Positions 33,924 to 44,560 of a DNA stretch of 64,000 nucleotides are shown piece by piece. Below the pieces are notes generated by a model. It was not told where the DNA came from. It was given only the letters and a program-made list of their open reading frames with translations, and made no database searches. The stretch covers positions 124,001-188,000 of the forward strand of contig NZ_WNLA01000008.1 of NCBI RefSeq assembly GCF_009720865.1. The letters run 5' to 3'. This stretch comes from Pseudoduganella ginsengisoli. GTDB lineage: Bacteria; Pseudomonadota; Gammaproteobacteria; Burkholderiales; Burkholderiaceae_D. Position 1 is the first letter of the stretch. Each line of letters starts with the position of its first letter. A program made the translations under genes and the position numbers.

Positions 33924-35522
33924 ATGTCGCAAGCCACCATTCAACTGCCAGCTGGTATGGAAATCACGGGCGCCATCAAGCCCGGTTACGAAACGGTACT
34001 GACCCCTGAAGCGCTGGCCCTGGTGGCCAAGCTGTCGCGTGCATTCGAGCCGCGCCGCCAGGAATTGCTGGCCGCCCGCGTGGCCCGCGCCAAGCGCCTG
34101 GACGAGGGTGAGCGTCCTGACTTCCTGAAGGAAACCGCCCATATCCGCGAAGGCAACTGGACGATTGCGCCGATCCCGAAAGCGCTGGAATGCCGCCGCG
34201 TGGAAATCACGGGCCCGGTGGACCGCAAGATGGTCATCAACGCGCTCAATTCCGGCGCCGACAGCTACATGACCGACTTCGAAGATTCGAACACGCCAAA
34301 CTGGGATAACCAGATTTCCGGCCAGATCAACATGATTGATGCGGTGCGCAAAACCATTTCGCTGGAACAGAATGGCAAGTCGTACAAGCTGAACGACAAG
34401 ACCGCCACCCTGGTGGTGCGTCCACGCGGCTGGCACCTGGATGAAAAGCACGTGCTGGTCGATGGCAAGCGCATTTCCGGCGGTATCTTCGACTTCGCGC
34501 TGTTCATGTTCCACAACGCGAAAGAACAGCTGGCCCGTGGCGCCGGTCCTTACTTCTACCTGCCGAAGATGGAATCGCACCTGGAAGCGCGCCTGTGGAA
34601 CGACATCTTCGTCATGACGCAAAATGAGCTGGGCATCCCGCAAGGCACGATCAAAGCCACCGTGCTGATCGAAACCATCCTGGCCGCGTTTGAAATGGAT
34701 GAAATCCTGTATGAGCTGCGTGAACACAGCTCGGGCCTGAACGCGGGCCGCTGGGATTACATCTTCTCATGCATCAAGAAATTCAAGCTGGACAAGGACT
34801 TCTGCCTGGCCGACCGCGCCAAAGTCACGATGACGTCGCCATTCATGCGTTCGTACGCGCTGCTGCTGCTGAAAACCTGCCACAAGCGCAATGCACCGGC
34901 CATCGGCGGCATGGCGGCACTGATCCCGATCAAGAATGATCCGGAAAAGAATGAAATCGCGATGGGCGGCGTGCGCAACGACAAATCGCGCGACGCGACC
35001 GATGGCTATGACGGCGGCTGGGTCGCGCACCCTGGCCTGGTGGAACTGGCCATGGGCGAGTTCAAGAAAGTGCTGGGCGATGCGCCGAACCAGATCAGCA
35101 AACAGCGTCCTGACGTCAACGTGACAGCCGCCGACTTGCTGAACTTCCAGCCGGAAGCGCCGATCACGGAAGCGGGCCTGCGCTACAACATCAACGTGGG
35201 TATCCACTACCTGGGCAGCTGGCTGGGCGGCAATGGCTGCGTGCCGATCCACAACCTGATGGAAGATGCGGCGACGGCGGAAATCAGCCGTGCGCAGGTT
35301 TGGCAGTGGATCCGCTCGACCAAAGGCGTGCTGGACAATGGCGCCAAAGTCACCGCGGACATCGTGCTGAAGATGATCGAAGAAGAATTGCCGAAGGTGA
35401 AAGCCACGGCGCCGGATGGTTCCAGCCCGAACTACGACCGCGCAGGCCAGATCTTCGCCGACATGTGCACGTCGTCGAACTTCGCGGAATTCCTGACCTT
35501 GCCGCTGTACGAAGAAATCTGA
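33924..35522 (+). CDS. aceB: Malate synthase A
   Basis: A 532-aa enzyme of the glyoxylate shunt: glyoxylate plus acetyl-CoA to malate. Length and motifs fit isoform [15 protein letters not shown] near 171-184, [19 protein letters not shown] near 210, and [18 protein letters not shown] near 270-288, the family signature. The acidic C-terminal region is complete. Isocitrate lyase is not in the window. A hairpin (35554-35576) follows the stop. Confidence 0.95.
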   Translation: MSQATIQLPAGMEITGAIKPGYETVLTPEALALVAKLSRAFEPRRQELLAARVARAKRLDEGERPDFLKETAHIREGNWTIAPIPKALECRRVEITGPVDRKMVINALNSGADSYMTDFEDSNTPNWDNQISGQINMIDAVRKTISLEQNGKSYKLNDKTATLVVRPRGWHLDEKHVLVDGKRISGGIFDFALFMFHNAKEQLARGAGPYFYLPKMESHLEARLWNDIFVMTQNELGIPQGTIKATVLIETILAAFEMDEILYELREHSSGLNAGRWDYIFSCIKKFKLDKDFCLADRAKVTMTSPFMRSYALLLLKTCHKRNAPAIGGMAALIPIKNDPEKNEIAMGGVRNDKSRDATDGYDGGWVAHPGLVELAMGEFKKVLGDAPNQISKQRPDVNVTAADLLNFQPEAPITEAGLRYNINVGIHYLGSWLGGNGCVPIHNLMEDAATAEISRAQVWQWIRSTKGVLDNGAKVTADIVLKMIEEELPKVKATAPDGSSPNYDRAGQIFADMCTSSNFAEFLTLPLYEEI

Positions 35523-35553
35523 TGAATGCGCCGCGGGGCGGCGCTTCACTGAA

Positions 35554-35578
35554 AACGGCGCCCGTGTGGCGCCGTTGC
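35554..35578. terminator. Hairpin between aceB and the isomerase gene
   Basis: A perfect 9-bp stem AACGGCGCC / GGCGCCGTT with a 5-nt loop lies between two convergent genes. T-richness after the stem is weak, so it is called terminator-like. Confidence 0.6.
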
Positions 35579-35580
35579 TG

Positions 35581-36240
35581 TTATTGCTGCTTTCGCTGGG
35601 ACAGCGGTGGTTTGTCGAGGAAGGCTTGCAGCGCCGCCTCATCGATCCTGTTCCCCGCAATCCGCCACAGCAGCGAATCAATCCGGTCCGCGCCCCAGAA
35701 AAATTCCCCTTCATATTCAAACGTGGGCACGCCGAAAATGCCCCGTCCGATGGCGGTTTCCGTGGCCGCGGCCAGCTGCTGCTTGATTTCCGGCGTCACG
35801 GCCGCTTCCGCCAGCGCTTCGCCATCGAGGCCGCAGTCATTGGCCAGCACAATCAGCACATCAGACTGCGACACATCCTTGCCCCGTTCCCAGCACGCCG
35901 CATACATGGCAACGACGAACGCTTTGCGCTGTTCCGGATCCGTAATGGCCGTGGCCATGCGCAGCGCCATCAGCGGATTGAACGGGTGGCCCGGCGGCCC
36001 GACAAACTTCAAGCCCATTTCCGCCGCCAGCCGCATCACGTCGCGGAACGTGTGCACGCGCTTGGCGGGAATTTCCGCCGGTCCTTTATTACCGTGCGCC
36101 GTCAACATGGCGGCAAATAAGATCGGCTGGAATTCAACCCGGCAGCCAGCCGCTTCAATGCAGCTGATATCCTTGGTCGCCAGCCAGGCAAACGGGCTGA
36201 TCGGGTCAAAATAAAACGTCACCAGCGGGCGTACACTCAT
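35581..36240 (-). CDS. 2-hydroxychromene-2-carboxylate isomerase family protein (DsbA fold)
   Basis: A 219-aa protein of the kappa-class GST/HCCA isomerase family. VTFYFDPISPFAWLA at 7-21 (Ser in place of the thioredoxin Cys) and the FGVPTFEYEGEFFWGADRI segment near 180-198 are typical. Such enzymes use glutathione; in naphthalene breakdown they isomerise HCCA. No aromatic-degradation genes are nearby, so a general glutathione-dependent role is more likely. It follows gloB by 9 bp in one operon, which fits a glutathione theme. Confidence 0.85.
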   Translation of the reverse strand: MSVRPLVTFYFDPISPFAWLATKDISCIEAAGCRVEFQPILFAAMLTAHGNKGPAEIPAKRVHTFRDVMRLAAEMGLKFVGPPGHPFNPLMALRMATAITDPEQRKAFVVAMYAACWERGKDVSQSDVLIVLANDCGLDGEALAEAAVTPEIKQQLAAATETAIGRGIFGVPTFEYEGEFFWGADRIDSLLWRIAGNRIDEAALQAFLDKPPLSQRKQQ

Positions 36241-36249
36241 ACTGTCTCC

Positions 36250-37035
36250 TCAGAAAGTATTTTTCCATTGCCGCAGGGCCGCAAACACGGCCACCGAGTC
36301 TTCGCCACCTTGCAGTTTTCCTTTTGTTACTAATTGTGCCGCGATTTGCGGTTTCCCGTAGCGCAAAAACGGGTTGGTGCTGCGTTCCATGCCGATCGTG
36401 CTGGGCACGGTCGGTTCGCCCCGGTCCCGCTTGCGGCGGTCCGCTTCCATGCGGGCCTGCAAATCCATATTGCCAGGTTCCACGGCCAGCGCGAAACGCA
36501 GGTTGGACAGCGTGTATTCATGGGCGCAAAAGACTTTCGTATCGGAAGGCAGCGCCGCCAATTTGTCCAGCGACGCGGCCATTTGCGCGGGCGTGCCTTC
36601 AAACAGGCGGCCGCAGCCGCCGGCAAACAGCGTGTCGCCGCAAAACAGCCAGTGTTCGCCGTCGTTGCGGACGTAGGCAATATGGCCGCGCGTATGGCCC
36701 GGCACATCCAGCACGGACAAGCGCAGCGGCAAGCCCGGCACGTCGATGGCGTCGCCCTCGGACAGTGGCTGCGTGACCACAGCAATACCATCGTGTGCGG
36801 GGCCGAATACGGGCACCGCGTATTGCTGCAATAATGCAGGGACACCGCCGGTATGGTCGGCGTGGTGGTGGGTGAGTAAAATGGCAGTCAGCACCAGCTT
36901 ATTTGCGCGCAATGCTGCCTGGATGGGTTGCGCATCGCCCGGGTCCACCACGGCGGCGTTCACACCATTGTGGATCAGCCACAGGTAATTGTCGTTAAAA
37001 GCGGGTATGGTGAGAACACTGAGCGTTTGGTTCAT
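36250..37035 (-). CDS. gloB: Hydroxyacylglutathione hydrolase (glyoxalase II)
   Basis: A 261-aa metallo-beta-lactamase-fold enzyme that hydrolyses S-lactoylglutathione to lactate and glutathione in methylglyoxal detoxification. The metal-binding HHHADH motif is at 56-61; VPGHTRGHI and [17 protein letters not shown] supply further ligands, and FCAHEYT a late His. The C-terminal glyoxalase II helical domain is present. It is divergent from the methyltransferase gene, with 18 bp between the two starts. Confidence 0.94.
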   Translation of the reverse strand: MNQTLSVLTIPAFNDNYLWLIHNGVNAAVVDPGDAQPIQAALRANKLVLTAILLTHHHADHTGGVPALLQQYAVPVFGPAHDGIAVVTQPLSEGDAIDVPGLPLRLSVLDVPGHTRGHIAYVRNDGEHWLFCGDTLFAGGCGRLFEGTPAQMAASLDKLAALPSDTKVFCAHEYTLSNLRFALAVEPGNMDLQARMEADRRKRDRGEPTVPSTIGMERSTNPFLRYGKPQIAAQLVTKGKLQGGEDSVAVFAALRQWKNTF

Positions 37036-37053
37036 ACAGTCGGGGAAAGTGGC

Positions 37054-37845
37054 ATGGATAGCGCCGCATCAGAAAAATCCATTATAGCGCTGGACTCCTG
37101 GCTGCAAACGCCGGCCGGCGCGTACGTGCGCGCATGGGAACAAGCTCAGCTTGACGCACTGACAGCCGATATTTTCGGCTATAACGCCGTGCAAATCGGT
37201 TTGCCGCAAATCGATGCGCTGGCCGCCAACCGCATGCCGCGCAAATGGCTGGCCGATATCCGGCCCCGTGCGCGGCTCGATAACGTGACGGAACTGCGGC
37301 AGGTGGCCGTGACGTTCGATTACGCGGAGCTGCCGTTTGCGTCGCAAAGCCTGGATTTGGTCGTGTTGCCGCACGTGCTGGAATTTGCCGCCGAGCCGCA
37401 CCAGGTGTTGCGCGAAGTGGAGCGGGTCCTGATTCCTGAAGGGCAAGTGATCATTTGCGGCTTCAATCCCGCCAGCCTGTGGGGCTTGCGCCAGGTCACC
37501 GGACGCCTGACCGGATCGCACTTTTTACCGCCCGCCGGCGAATTCATCTCTATGCCGCGCATGCGCGACTGGTTAAAATTGTTGAATTTGGGCGCGACCA
37601 CCAGCCACTTTGGCTGTTATGCGCCTGCCTGCCGCACTGAAAAGTGGCTGCAGCGCTATGCGTTCATGGACCGCGCCGGCGCCCGCTGGTGGCCCTATTT
37701 GGGCGCCGTATATATGGTGCAGGCGATCAAGCGCGTCAAAGGCATGCGGCTGATCGGCCCGCCATGGACAAAAAAACGGGTGGCGGCGCCGGTCGCCATA
37801 CCGGCAACGAATAAACGACGGGAATCACAGGATGGACAAGGTTGA
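37054..37845 (+). CDS. SAM-dependent methyltransferase, YafS-like
   Basis: A 263-aa class I methyltransferase-type protein started at 37054, just beyond the gloB start. The SAM-binding region is not the classic Gly-rich loop, but [26 protein letters not shown] and [20 protein letters not shown] are clear methyltransferase type 11 segments. In E. coli the divergent neighbour of gloB is the putative methyltransferase gene yafS, followed by rnhA and dnaQ; the same layout here supports orthology. Substrate unknown. It overlaps rnhA by 14 bp. Confidence 0.85.
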   Translation: MDSAASEKSIIALDSWLQTPAGAYVRAWEQAQLDALTADIFGYNAVQIGLPQIDALAANRMPRKWLADIRPRARLDNVTELRQVAVTFDYAELPFASQSLDLVVLPHVLEFAAEPHQVLREVERVLIPEGQVIICGFNPASLWGLRQVTGRLTGSHFLPPAGEFISMPRMRDWLKLLNLGATTSHFGCYAPACRTEKWLQRYAFMDRAGARWWPYLGAVYMVQAIKRVKGMRLIGPPWTKKRVAAPVAIPATNKRRESQDGQG

Positions 37846-38272
37846 GATTTTTACTGACGGTGCGTGCAAGGGCAATCCTGGCACCGGCGGCTGGGGGGCA
37901 TGGCTGGTGGCAGGCGAGGCGCAAAAAGAAATGTTCGGCGGCGAGCTCAATACGACCAATAACCGGATGGAATTGACTGCGGTGATTGAATCGCTGAAGG
38001 CATTGAAGCGTCCGTGCGAAGTGGTCCTGCACACTGACTCCCAGTATGTGCAAAAGGGGATCAGCGAGTGGATCCATGGCTGGAAGCGCAAGGGCTGGGT
38101 GACGTCCACCAAGGAACCCGTGAAGAATGCGGATTTGTGGCAGGCGCTGGACCAGATCCAGGCCACGCACAAAGTCGACTGGCGCTGGGTGCGCGGCCAC
38201 AATGGCCATCCCGGCAATGAAAAAGCCGACCAGCTCGCCAACATGGGCGTCGAGTCGGTCCGCCGCAAATAA
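37832..38272 (+). CDS. rnhA: Ribonuclease HI
   Basis: A 146-aa RNase H that cuts RNA in RNA-DNA hybrids. The carboxylate tetrad is visible: Asp in [11 protein letters not shown] (residue 9), Glu in [12 protein letters not shown], Asp in [11 protein letters not shown], and Asp in NEKADQLAN, with the flexible-loop His in VRGHNGH. The basic handle GWKRKGW is present. It overlaps the methyltransferase gene and precedes dnaQ by 50 bp. Confidence 0.96.
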   Translation: MDKVEIFTDGACKGNPGTGGWGAWLVAGEAQKEMFGGELNTTNNRMELTAVIESLKALKRPCEVVLHTDSQYVQKGISEWIHGWKRKGWVTSTKEPVKNADLWQALDQIQATHKVDWRWVRGHNGHPGNEKADQLANMGVESVRRK

Positions 38273-38322
38273 TTCGCCAAGGCAGCCTCTGCTATACTGC
38301 CGCCCGTTCGTCAGCCTTCTTT

Positions 38323-39036
38323 ATGAATCCCATGCGTCAAATCGTTCTCGATACTGAAACCACCGGCATCAACCCGAAACAAGGCAACCGCATCATTGAG
38401 ATCGGCTGCGTTGAGCTGGTCAATCGCATGTTGACGGGAAATAACTTCCACGTTTACATCAATCCGGAACGCGATTCGGAAGAGGGCGCACTGGCGGTGC
38501 ACGGCTTGACGACGGAATTCCTCAGCACCAAGCCGAAATTTGCTGAAATCGTCGATGAATTCCGCGCATACATCCAAGGCGCGGAATTAATCATCCATAA
38601 CGCGCCGTTCGACATGGGCTTCCTGAACCACGAGTTCAGCCTGGCAAAATTGCCGTCCTTTGACAGCCACGTGCATGGCGTCATCGATACGCTGGTGCAA
38701 GCCAAGGAAATGCGTCCGGGCAAGCGCAACTCGCTGGATGCGCTGTGCGACCACTTCGGTATTTCCAACGCCCACCGCAAACTGCACGGCGCATTGCTGG
38801 ACGCGGAATTGCTGGCGGACGTCTACCTGGCCATGACCCGGGGCCAGAACAGCCTGGGCATGGATGTCGAAGAAGAAATTGTCTCACACGATGGCGCGCT
38901 GGAAGACGTGGCGCTGGGTGAGATTATCGTGCTGGCGGCGTCGGCTGATGAACTGGCCGCGCATGAAGACGTGCTCAATGCGCTGGATAAAGGCGTCAAA
39001 GGCACATGCGTGTGGCGCACGGCGCCGGCAGCGTAA
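38323..39036 (+). CDS. dnaQ: DNA polymerase III epsilon subunit (proofreading exonuclease)
   Basis: A 237-aa DEDDh exonuclease. Exo I is in IVLDTETTG (residues 6-14), Exo II in IIHNAPFDMGFLNHE, and Exo III in HGALLDAELLADVY. The C-terminal tail that binds PolC is present. Two close ATGs exist (38323, 38332); the first is used here without a strong ribosome site. It gives the polymerase its 3'-5' proofreading. Confidence 0.95.
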   Translation: MNPMRQIVLDTETTGINPKQGNRIIEIGCVELVNRMLTGNNFHVYINPERDSEEGALAVHGLTTEFLSTKPKFAEIVDEFRAYIQGAELIIHNAPFDMGFLNHEFSLAKLPSFDSHVHGVIDTLVQAKEMRPGKRNSLDALCDHFGISNAHRKLHGALLDAELLADVYLAMTRGQNSLGMDVEEEIVSHDGALEDVALGEIIVLAASADELAAHEDVLNALDKGVKGTCVWRTAPAA

Positions 39037-39042
39037 ATTAGC

Positions 39043-39066
39043 AAGGCCGTCGCGAGACGGCCTTTT
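39043..39066. terminator. Terminator after dnaQ
   Basis: Stem AAGGCCGTC / GACGGCCTT with the loop GCGA, then TTTT into the convergent PEP-CTERM gene's 3' end. Confidence 0.85.
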
Positions 39067-39076
39067 GCTTACAGCA

Positions 39077-39706
39077 TCAAGCCAGCTTGCGGCGGCGTGC
39101 TGCCAGGCCGACCACGCCCAGCCCCGCCAGCAGCATGCCCCACGTTTCAGGTTCTGGTACGGGCGTCGTCACCATGTCGCGGGCAAACAGCGTCAAATTG
39201 CTGAAGCGAGGATGGTTGTCCTGGCCTTTGCCTACCGTCCAGTTGATTCCCCACGTGCCGTTCAGCGTTTGGCCCGGCAGCACGGTCTGGTTATCGAACA
39301 GCCACGAGGCTCCCTGGTTACCCGCATGCATGGCAAGCGCTAGGTCCAGATTCACGGACGACGTCAGGCTGGTATTGGTGACGCTCCAGCCGCCGCTGGT
39401 GCTGTTTGAAAAGTTGAACGTAAAAGTCAGCACGCCGGCATTTTGCAGGCCGGAGCCGCTATCGAGTTTATCGAGCAGCGACCAGGTGCCGCTGCCATAG
39501 GATGCAAACGGGGCATCCATGCCGCTGGTATTGCCGTTCGGGCCGGCGTGCGGATTCCAGCCTGCCGCGTAAGCAAACGCATCGGCAGGGCTGCCAGCCA
39601 GGGTGACATCATTGGCCGAGGCGGTGCCGATGGCCGCGGAGGCAGCGCCGGCCAGCATCAGGCCGGCGATGGCGACGCTGAGTTTTTTTATCAGTGGTTT
39701 CTTCAT
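39077..39706 (-). CDS. PEP-CTERM sorting domain protein
   Basis: A 209-aa secreted protein with a Sec signal (cleavage near AGAASAA, about 25), a Gly/Ser/Thr-rich beta domain (35-175), and a classic C-terminal VPEPETWGMLLAGLGVVG helix followed by AARRRK. It is an exosortase substrate, like the first gene of the window, but shares little else with it. It is convergent with dnaQ. The role of the middle domain is unknown. Confidence 0.88.
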   Translation of the reverse strand: MKKPLIKKLSVAIAGLMLAGAASAAIGTASANDVTLAGSPADAFAYAAGWNPHAGPNGNTSGMDAPFASYGSGTWSLLDKLDSGSGLQNAGVLTFTFNFSNSTSGGWSVTNTSLTSSVNLDLALAMHAGNQGASWLFDNQTVLPGQTLNGTWGINWTVGKGQDNHPRFSNLTLFARDMVTTPVPEPETWGMLLAGLGVVGLAARRRKLA

Positions 39707-39958
39707 GAGGACTCCATAGTATTTAAGACAATGTTGCCAAAAAAGATTAGCATGAACTCATCCTGAAGCCAGGCTTAACGTGTTCAATTTCGCGCGGCAA
39801 GTACTTGTTTCATATGGAATTATTTGCTTTTGGAATTTGTTTCCTATGGTCAGTGCCGGCTACAGCAAGAATGTGGCGATCTAGTCCGAATTGACGTAGG
39901 TACGCTTGCGCCTTTGCCGAATAATCCCCTGCATACAACCACTATTCGGGGGAACACC

Positions 39959-41593
39959 ATGTCGCTTAACCTGAAGATCGGCGCCCGGCTGGCGCTGGGA
40001 TTTGGCGCTGTGCTGGTTTTGCTGGCAGCCATCCTGGCTACCGGGCTGGTGTCGCTGGCCCGCATCGGCAGCGCCGCGCAAGATATCGTCAACGATAAAA
40101 ACGTGAAAATGGCGGCCGCCAACGCCATGACGGGCCACGTGCGCGCCATTGCCCTCGGTTCCACGGCCATGATGGTGGTGCCGGATTTGCAGATCAACGA
40201 CGAACTGGACAAGGTGGCGGAAGCGCGCAAGCGCTATGCGGCCGCGCGCGACGCGCTGGTCAGGCTGCACATGGATGCGCGTGAAAACCAGTTGCTGGCG
40301 CTGGCGGACGCAGCGCTGAAAACCAGCCTGGCGAAAAATGAGCACATGCTGACGTTGCGCCGCAATGGCGAAACACAGGATGCCGCCGCCTTCCTCACGG
40401 ATGAAGCGGGTCCGGCATTAAAGGCAGTCTTGAAAGCGTTCGATCAATTGATTGCCCATGAAACCACGCTGGCCACGCAGGCTGGCGCACAGGCAGCCGA
40501 ACAGGTGACGGCGTCGCAAGGCATGCTGCTGGTGCTGGGTTTGCTGGCGGTGGCGCTGGGCGCCGCGGTAGCGTGGTTTATTACGCGCTCCATTACGGCG
40601 CCGCTGGCCAGCGCGATTGCCGTCGCGGAAACCGTGGCGGCCGGGGATTTGTCGTCGCGCATCGATACGCAGGCAAGCGATGAAACCGGCCGCTTACTGC
40701 GTGCGCTGAAAGCCATGAACGACAGCCTGCTGCACGTGGTCGGACAAGTGCGGGCCGGTACCGATGCCATTACCACGGCATCCGGTGAAATCGCGGCAGG
40801 CAATATGGATTTGTCGGCCCGCACGGAACAGCAAGCCGGATCGCTGGAAGAAACCGTCGCAGCCATGGATGAATTGACGTCCACCGTGCAGCGCAATGCC
40901 GGCAATGCGCAGCGGGCTGACACGCTGGCGCAATCCGCGTCGGCCGTGGCAAAGCGGGGCGGCGCGATTGTGTCGCAAGTGGTCGATACCATGGGCGAAA
41001 TCCACGCATCGTCGCGCCGCATCGTCGACATCATTGGCGTCATCGATGGCATCGCATTCCAGACCAATATCCTGGCTTTGAATGCCGCCGTGGAAGCGGC
41101 CCGCGCCGGAGAACAGGGCCGCGGCTTTGCTGTCGTGGCGGCGGAAGTGCGCTCGCTGGCACAGCGCTCGGCCGGCGCCGCGCGGGAAATCAAGGAATTG
41201 ATTGCCGCTTCGGTCGCCAACGTGGAAGCCGGTTCCAGGCTGGTCAATGAAGCCGGGCAGACCATGGGCGATATCGTCGGCAGTATCGGCAAGGTGGCCG
41301 GCATCATGGGAGAGATCACGTCGGCCAGCCGCGAACAAACGCACGGCATCAGCCACATCAACCAGGCCATTGCCCAACTCGATGGCATGACACAGCAAAA
41401 TGCCGCGCTGGTGGAACAGGCGGCTGCCGCATCGCACAGTCTGCGCGAGCAGGCTGAACGGCTAAGCAATGTCGTGCGGTTCTTTAATACAGGCGAGACG
41501 GCTGCGCCGCGATTGATCTTGCATCATGGCGTTGCGCCGGTGTTTGACGCGGAAGCGGACCCGTCATCGAACAAGCGGGTGTCGCGGGGATGA
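39959..41593 (+). CDS. Methyl-accepting chemotaxis protein
   Basis: A 544-aa chemoreceptor started at the ATG at 39959 (CGGGGGAAC upstream; an in-frame upstream ATG is unlikely). Helix 1 is about 9-30, a periplasmic four-helix-bundle sensor (4HB type) about 35-185, helix 2 about 187-212, HAMP about 212-265, and the signalling domain to about 520. The hairpin tip is [19 protein letters not shown] near 365-385. No C-terminal NWETF-type CheR tether is seen. The ligand is unknown. Confidence 0.92.
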   Translation: MSLNLKIGARLALGFGAVLVLLAAILATGLVSLARIGSAAQDIVNDKNVKMAAANAMTGHVRAIALGSTAMMVVPDLQINDELDKVAEARKRYAAARDALVRLHMDARENQLLALADAALKTSLAKNEHMLTLRRNGETQDAAAFLTDEAGPALKAVLKAFDQLIAHETTLATQAGAQAAEQVTASQGMLLVLGLLAVALGAAVAWFITRSITAPLASAIAVAETVAAGDLSSRIDTQASDETGRLLRALKAMNDSLLHVVGQVRAGTDAITTASGEIAAGNMDLSARTEQQAGSLEETVAAMDELTSTVQRNAGNAQRADTLAQSASAVAKRGGAIVSQVVDTMGEIHASSRRIVDIIGVIDGIAFQTNILALNAAVEAARAGEQGRGFAVVAAEVRSLAQRSAGAAREIKELIAASVANVEAGSRLVNEAGQTMGDIVGSIGKVAGIMGEITSASREQTHGISHINQAIAQLDGMTQQNAALVEQAAAASHSLREQAERLSNVVRFFNTGETAAPRLILHHGVAPVFDAEADPSSNKRVSRG

Positions 41594-41719
41594 GCCTGTG
41601 TCTGCCTGCCGGTACAGATGTAAAACTATTTCACAAAGACAATAAAATTTGCACATTCCCATGCTATTCTGCAACGGCCCGCCGCTGTGGCGGCGCCCGA
41701 TAATAACAAGGAGGTGTAG

Positions 41720-42985
41720 ATGAGTTCAGCAGCATTGCGTCATACCCTGTCAGCTCTGTCCGTTGCTGCCGCACTGGCGGCGCCCGCGTCCGCCGCGGTG
41801 GTTTCTTATGACATCGGCCCGATCTCGTATATCAACCAGTTGTACACGATGACTGCGCCGTCTTCGTATGCAAGCTGCAAGCCTGCCACCACTACCGGCA
41901 CCATTGAATGCTACCTGATGGAGTCGCTCAAGCGCGACGGCATTCCCGTCAATTCCGTGACGGTGGCACCCAATGCCGCCGGTACCGCGTACACGGTCAG
42001 CATCGACAGCAACGATCCCCGCGCCCAGCAATACCAGGCCGCGCAAACCACGTTCCTTGACAATAACCATGCGGGCCAGGCGCTGAACGGCGTCACCGCG
42101 TGCGAAGCCGACCAGTCGTGCTGGCAAGTGCAAAGTGCGCAAAACTTGAAGGGCTGCCCTGGCCCATGGCAATTCTGGCTGCCGCTGGGCTTGCCGATGG
42201 TGTCGCAAAAAGCCGTGATGATGCTGCACTATCCGCCGTACACGTCATTCCAGGCTTACGATTACTTGAACAACGCCACGTTGAACCGCTGGGAGCGCAT
42301 GCTGACCACGGTGGGCGTGCCGGCCAGCCAGGTCAACCTGTATGAATCCATTGTTGATATCGCGCCGATCGCCGCTCCCGGCAGCGGCGAGACCGCGTGC
42401 CTGACGCCGGGCATGTCGGAAGCCTACTTCAGCAATGCCAGCGCCAACCGCAATTACATTACGCCGATGCTGACCTTGCTGGCCAACCCACCCGTCAATG
42501 CATCCAAGCAGGGCACGGCGCCGGTGCTCGTGTTTGGCAGCGAGCCACGCCAGGTGTGGCAAGACATGTACAAGCTGAAGTCGTTCAACGTGCTCGACGT
42601 CGGTACTGTGACGATGCCGGGTGATACCAAGCCGACTGCGTATATCGCGGCCAACCACCCGATCGCCGCCGTGTATGACACGTGCACCAGCACACCTAAC
42701 ATCATCACGATGGAAATCCAGGATTTGACGACGGCGTGCTTTGCGCAAGCCATGAGTGCGGATCCGACGGCCAACCCGACCGCGGTGCGTGACGCCTGCA
42801 AGGCGCAGCAAAGCCAGAACCAGGCCGGCATTTGCATCAATGCGAAGATGGACATGAGCAAGTATCCATACTGGACCTGGGACCAGGCCAAGACATGGTG
42901 CGATGCCAATAACAACAACCCATGCCCATCGGCGCAGGCCAAAGGCGCAAAGAGCGCCAAAGCCGGCGCCGCCAAAAAGCAGTAA
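41720..42985 (+). CDS. Secreted protein of unknown function
   Basis: A 421-aa protein with a clear signal peptide (cleavage near residue 25, ASAAV) and a perfect ribosome site (AAGGAGG). The mature protein has 11 or more cysteines, likely paired as disulfides, and aromatic-rich stretches (GCPGPWQFWLPLGLP, YPYWTWDQAKTWC). The C-terminus ends in an Ala/Lys-rich tail (KGAKSAKAGAAKK). I recognise no domain. It has its own upstream space after the chemoreceptor gene and is convergent with the spondin pair. Confidence 0.7.
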   Translation: MSSAALRHTLSALSVAAALAAPASAAVVSYDIGPISYINQLYTMTAPSSYASCKPATTTGTIECYLMESLKRDGIPVNSVTVAPNAAGTAYTVSIDSNDPRAQQYQAAQTTFLDNNHAGQALNGVTACEADQSCWQVQSAQNLKGCPGPWQFWLPLGLPMVSQKAVMMLHYPPYTSFQAYDYLNNATLNRWERMLTTVGVPASQVNLYESIVDIAPIAAPGSGETACLTPGMSEAYFSNASANRNYITPMLTLLANPPVNASKQGTAPVLVFGSEPRQVWQDMYKLKSFNVLDVGTVTMPGDTKPTAYIAANHPIAAVYDTCTSTPNIITMEIQDLTTACFAQAMSADPTANPTAVRDACKAQQSQNQAGICINAKMDMSKYPYWTWDQAKTWCDANNNNPCPSAQAKGAKSAKAGAAKKQ

Positions 42986-43032
42986 CAGCCAACGGGGAGG
43001 GCGGCCAGGCGCCGCGCCTCCCTGCCAGCCGT

Positions 43033-43803
43033 TTATTGCGTCCGCTTGACCGTCAACAGCGCCACGGGATTGTCCCAGCGCTGTGCTTGCGTCAACGCGG
43101 ACGTCGCCAGCCCATCGTCGCTGCTGACGATACCCGGATGCAGGTGTACGGTATTGACGATGTCATCGCGCGTGGCGTTAAAGCCTTCCCGCTTGCCGCC
43201 GGACTTCGCCGTTGCCGGTCCCGGCACCGTATCGGCGCTTTCCGTATTGCGTTCCGTGCCTGCGTCATAGCTGAGCAACCGCACCGTCATCGTGGCGCCT
43301 ACCGCCAGCGATGACAGCGATTGCGCGCTCAGCCCTGCAAATCCATCGTTGGTATTGCCCAGCATGCTGGCCATCGACAGCCGCGCGTTCGCCAGGCCGC
43401 CGGCCGGTATGGTCAAGGTCACGCTGGCGCTGTTGCCCGGACCCGGCAGCAGCGGGCCGCCGCTGGCAACGGCAGTGGCGTAGACGGACTTCGAGTCATT
43501 GGCCAGCGCCGCCATTTGCGTGGTTTCGCCCGCTTCAGCTATGTGTTCCAGCGCGACGCTGGCTGGTTCGCCGACGTTAAACATGGAAAAACCATCGCTG
43601 TGGGCAACCGCCACCATCGGCGACAGCGGCTGGCCGGCCGTCAAGTTCACCAGCGTGATGTCGAACATGGCGTTGGCCGGCGCCGGCGGCGTGACCGGCG
43701 CGGGTGTTTCCGTCATGGCGTGGCTGCCGCCGTTGCAGGCGGACAGCATGGCTGCTGCCGCGATGGCGCCCAGGGCGAGCGTGTAGCGTTTCGAGTTAGT
43801 CAT
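43033..43803 (-). CDS. Spondin-domain lipoprotein
   Basis: A 256-aa lipoprotein with a lipobox (MLSACNGG near 20) and a Pro/Ala linker. The domain from about 45 follows the spondin pattern: FDITLVNLTAGQPLSPMVAVAH, then AGETTQ, and NDGFAGL with a late LHPGI. Spondin-type domains are beta-sandwich modules known from extracellular matrix proteins; in bacteria they are surface proteins of unclear role. It is a paralogue of the adjacent gene, 10 bp downstream, and probably in one operon with it. Confidence 0.82.
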   Translation of the reverse strand: MTNSKRYTLALGAIAAAAMLSACNGGSHAMTETPAPVTPPAPANAMFDITLVNLTAGQPLSPMVAVAHSDGFSMFNVGEPASVALEHIAEAGETTQMAALANDSKSVYATAVASGGPLLPGPGNSASVTLTIPAGGLANARLSMASMLGNTNDGFAGLSAQSLSSLAVGATMTVRLLSYDAGTERNTESADTVPGPATAKSGGKREGFNATRDDIVNTVHLHPGIVSSDDGLATSALTQAQRWDNPVALLTVKRTQ

Positions 43804-43813
43804 GCGGCGCCCT

Positions 43814-44560
43814 TTATTTGACCGTCAAGACAACGCGCGCCACGGGATTCAGCCAGCGGTACGCCGTGTTATCCAGTGCGCTCGGGCCGCCCGGCGCGCT
43901 GCCGACGATGCCGCGATGGATATGCACAAAGCCTTCCTTGGTGGCGTTGGCAAAGCCGGTGGCGTTCGGGTTGATGTTGGAGGCCAGTTTGCCGGTGGCG
44001 TCGTTGAGGAAGGCCGGGAAAATCATGCCGGGCTGGTTGATGCCGCCGGCCGCCGCCATTTTTTCATCGTTGGCTTCCGTGCCCGCATCGTAGGCGGTCA
44101 CGTCATACGTATACGTGCCGGGCGCCGCAGGGATGTCGATGGCATTGAGCGCCATGAAGCCGTCGTTGGTCGGAACCATCATCGCCAGCACGGTCAGCTG
44201 CGTGTTGGCAGTGCCGGCGCCGCCCGTGAAGGTCGCTGTGGTCGTGCTGCCGCCGGGCTTGAGCGGACCATTGTTTGGATTGACGATCTTGCTGGCGCCG
44301 GCAGGCAGCAGCGCCTGCACGCCCGTGGTGTCGCCAGCCTCGGCAACGCTTTGGATTTGCACGCTGGCCGCCGTGCCTTCAGTGAAGGACTTGAAGCTGT
44401 TCGGGTGGGCGCTGACGAGGAAGGGCGTCATCCACGTGGCGCGCGTCAGGTTCGTGATGGTGACGGTCAGGTCGGCTGCGAACAGCGTGGGGGCGGCAAG
44501 CATCAATGCGCCGGCAAGGGTGGCGTGCAAAGGCAGGCGGCGGGAAGTTTTTCGTGTCAT
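43814..44560 (-). CDS. Spondin-domain secreted protein
   Basis: A 248-aa protein with a signal peptide (cleavage near LFAADL, about 28) and no lipobox. The single spondin-like domain has LTVTITNLTRATWMTPFLVSAH, then AEAGDTTG, VPTNDGFMALN and HIHRGI. It is the upstream partner of the lipoprotein gene; the two share the same domain but little identity, so the duplication is old. One is anchored and the other soluble, which suggests a matched pair at the surface. Function unknown. Confidence 0.82.
   Translation of the reverse strand: MTRKTSRRLPLHATLAGALMLAAPTLFAADLTVTITNLTRATWMTPFLVSAHPNSFKSFTEGTAASVQIQSVAEAGDTTGVQALLPAGASKIVNPNNGPLKPGGSTTTATFTGGAGTANTQLTVLAMMVPTNDGFMALNAIDIPAAPGTYTYDVTAYDAGTEANDEKMAAAGGINQPGMIFPAFLNDATGKLASNINPNATGFANATKEGFVHIHRGIVGSAPGGPSALDNTAYRWLNPVARVVLTVK

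Noticed and set aside
39900..39958. A sigma-28 promoter before the chemoreceptor (GCCGAATAA)
   Set aside because: The -10 has an extra base and no TAAA -35 lies at the right distance.
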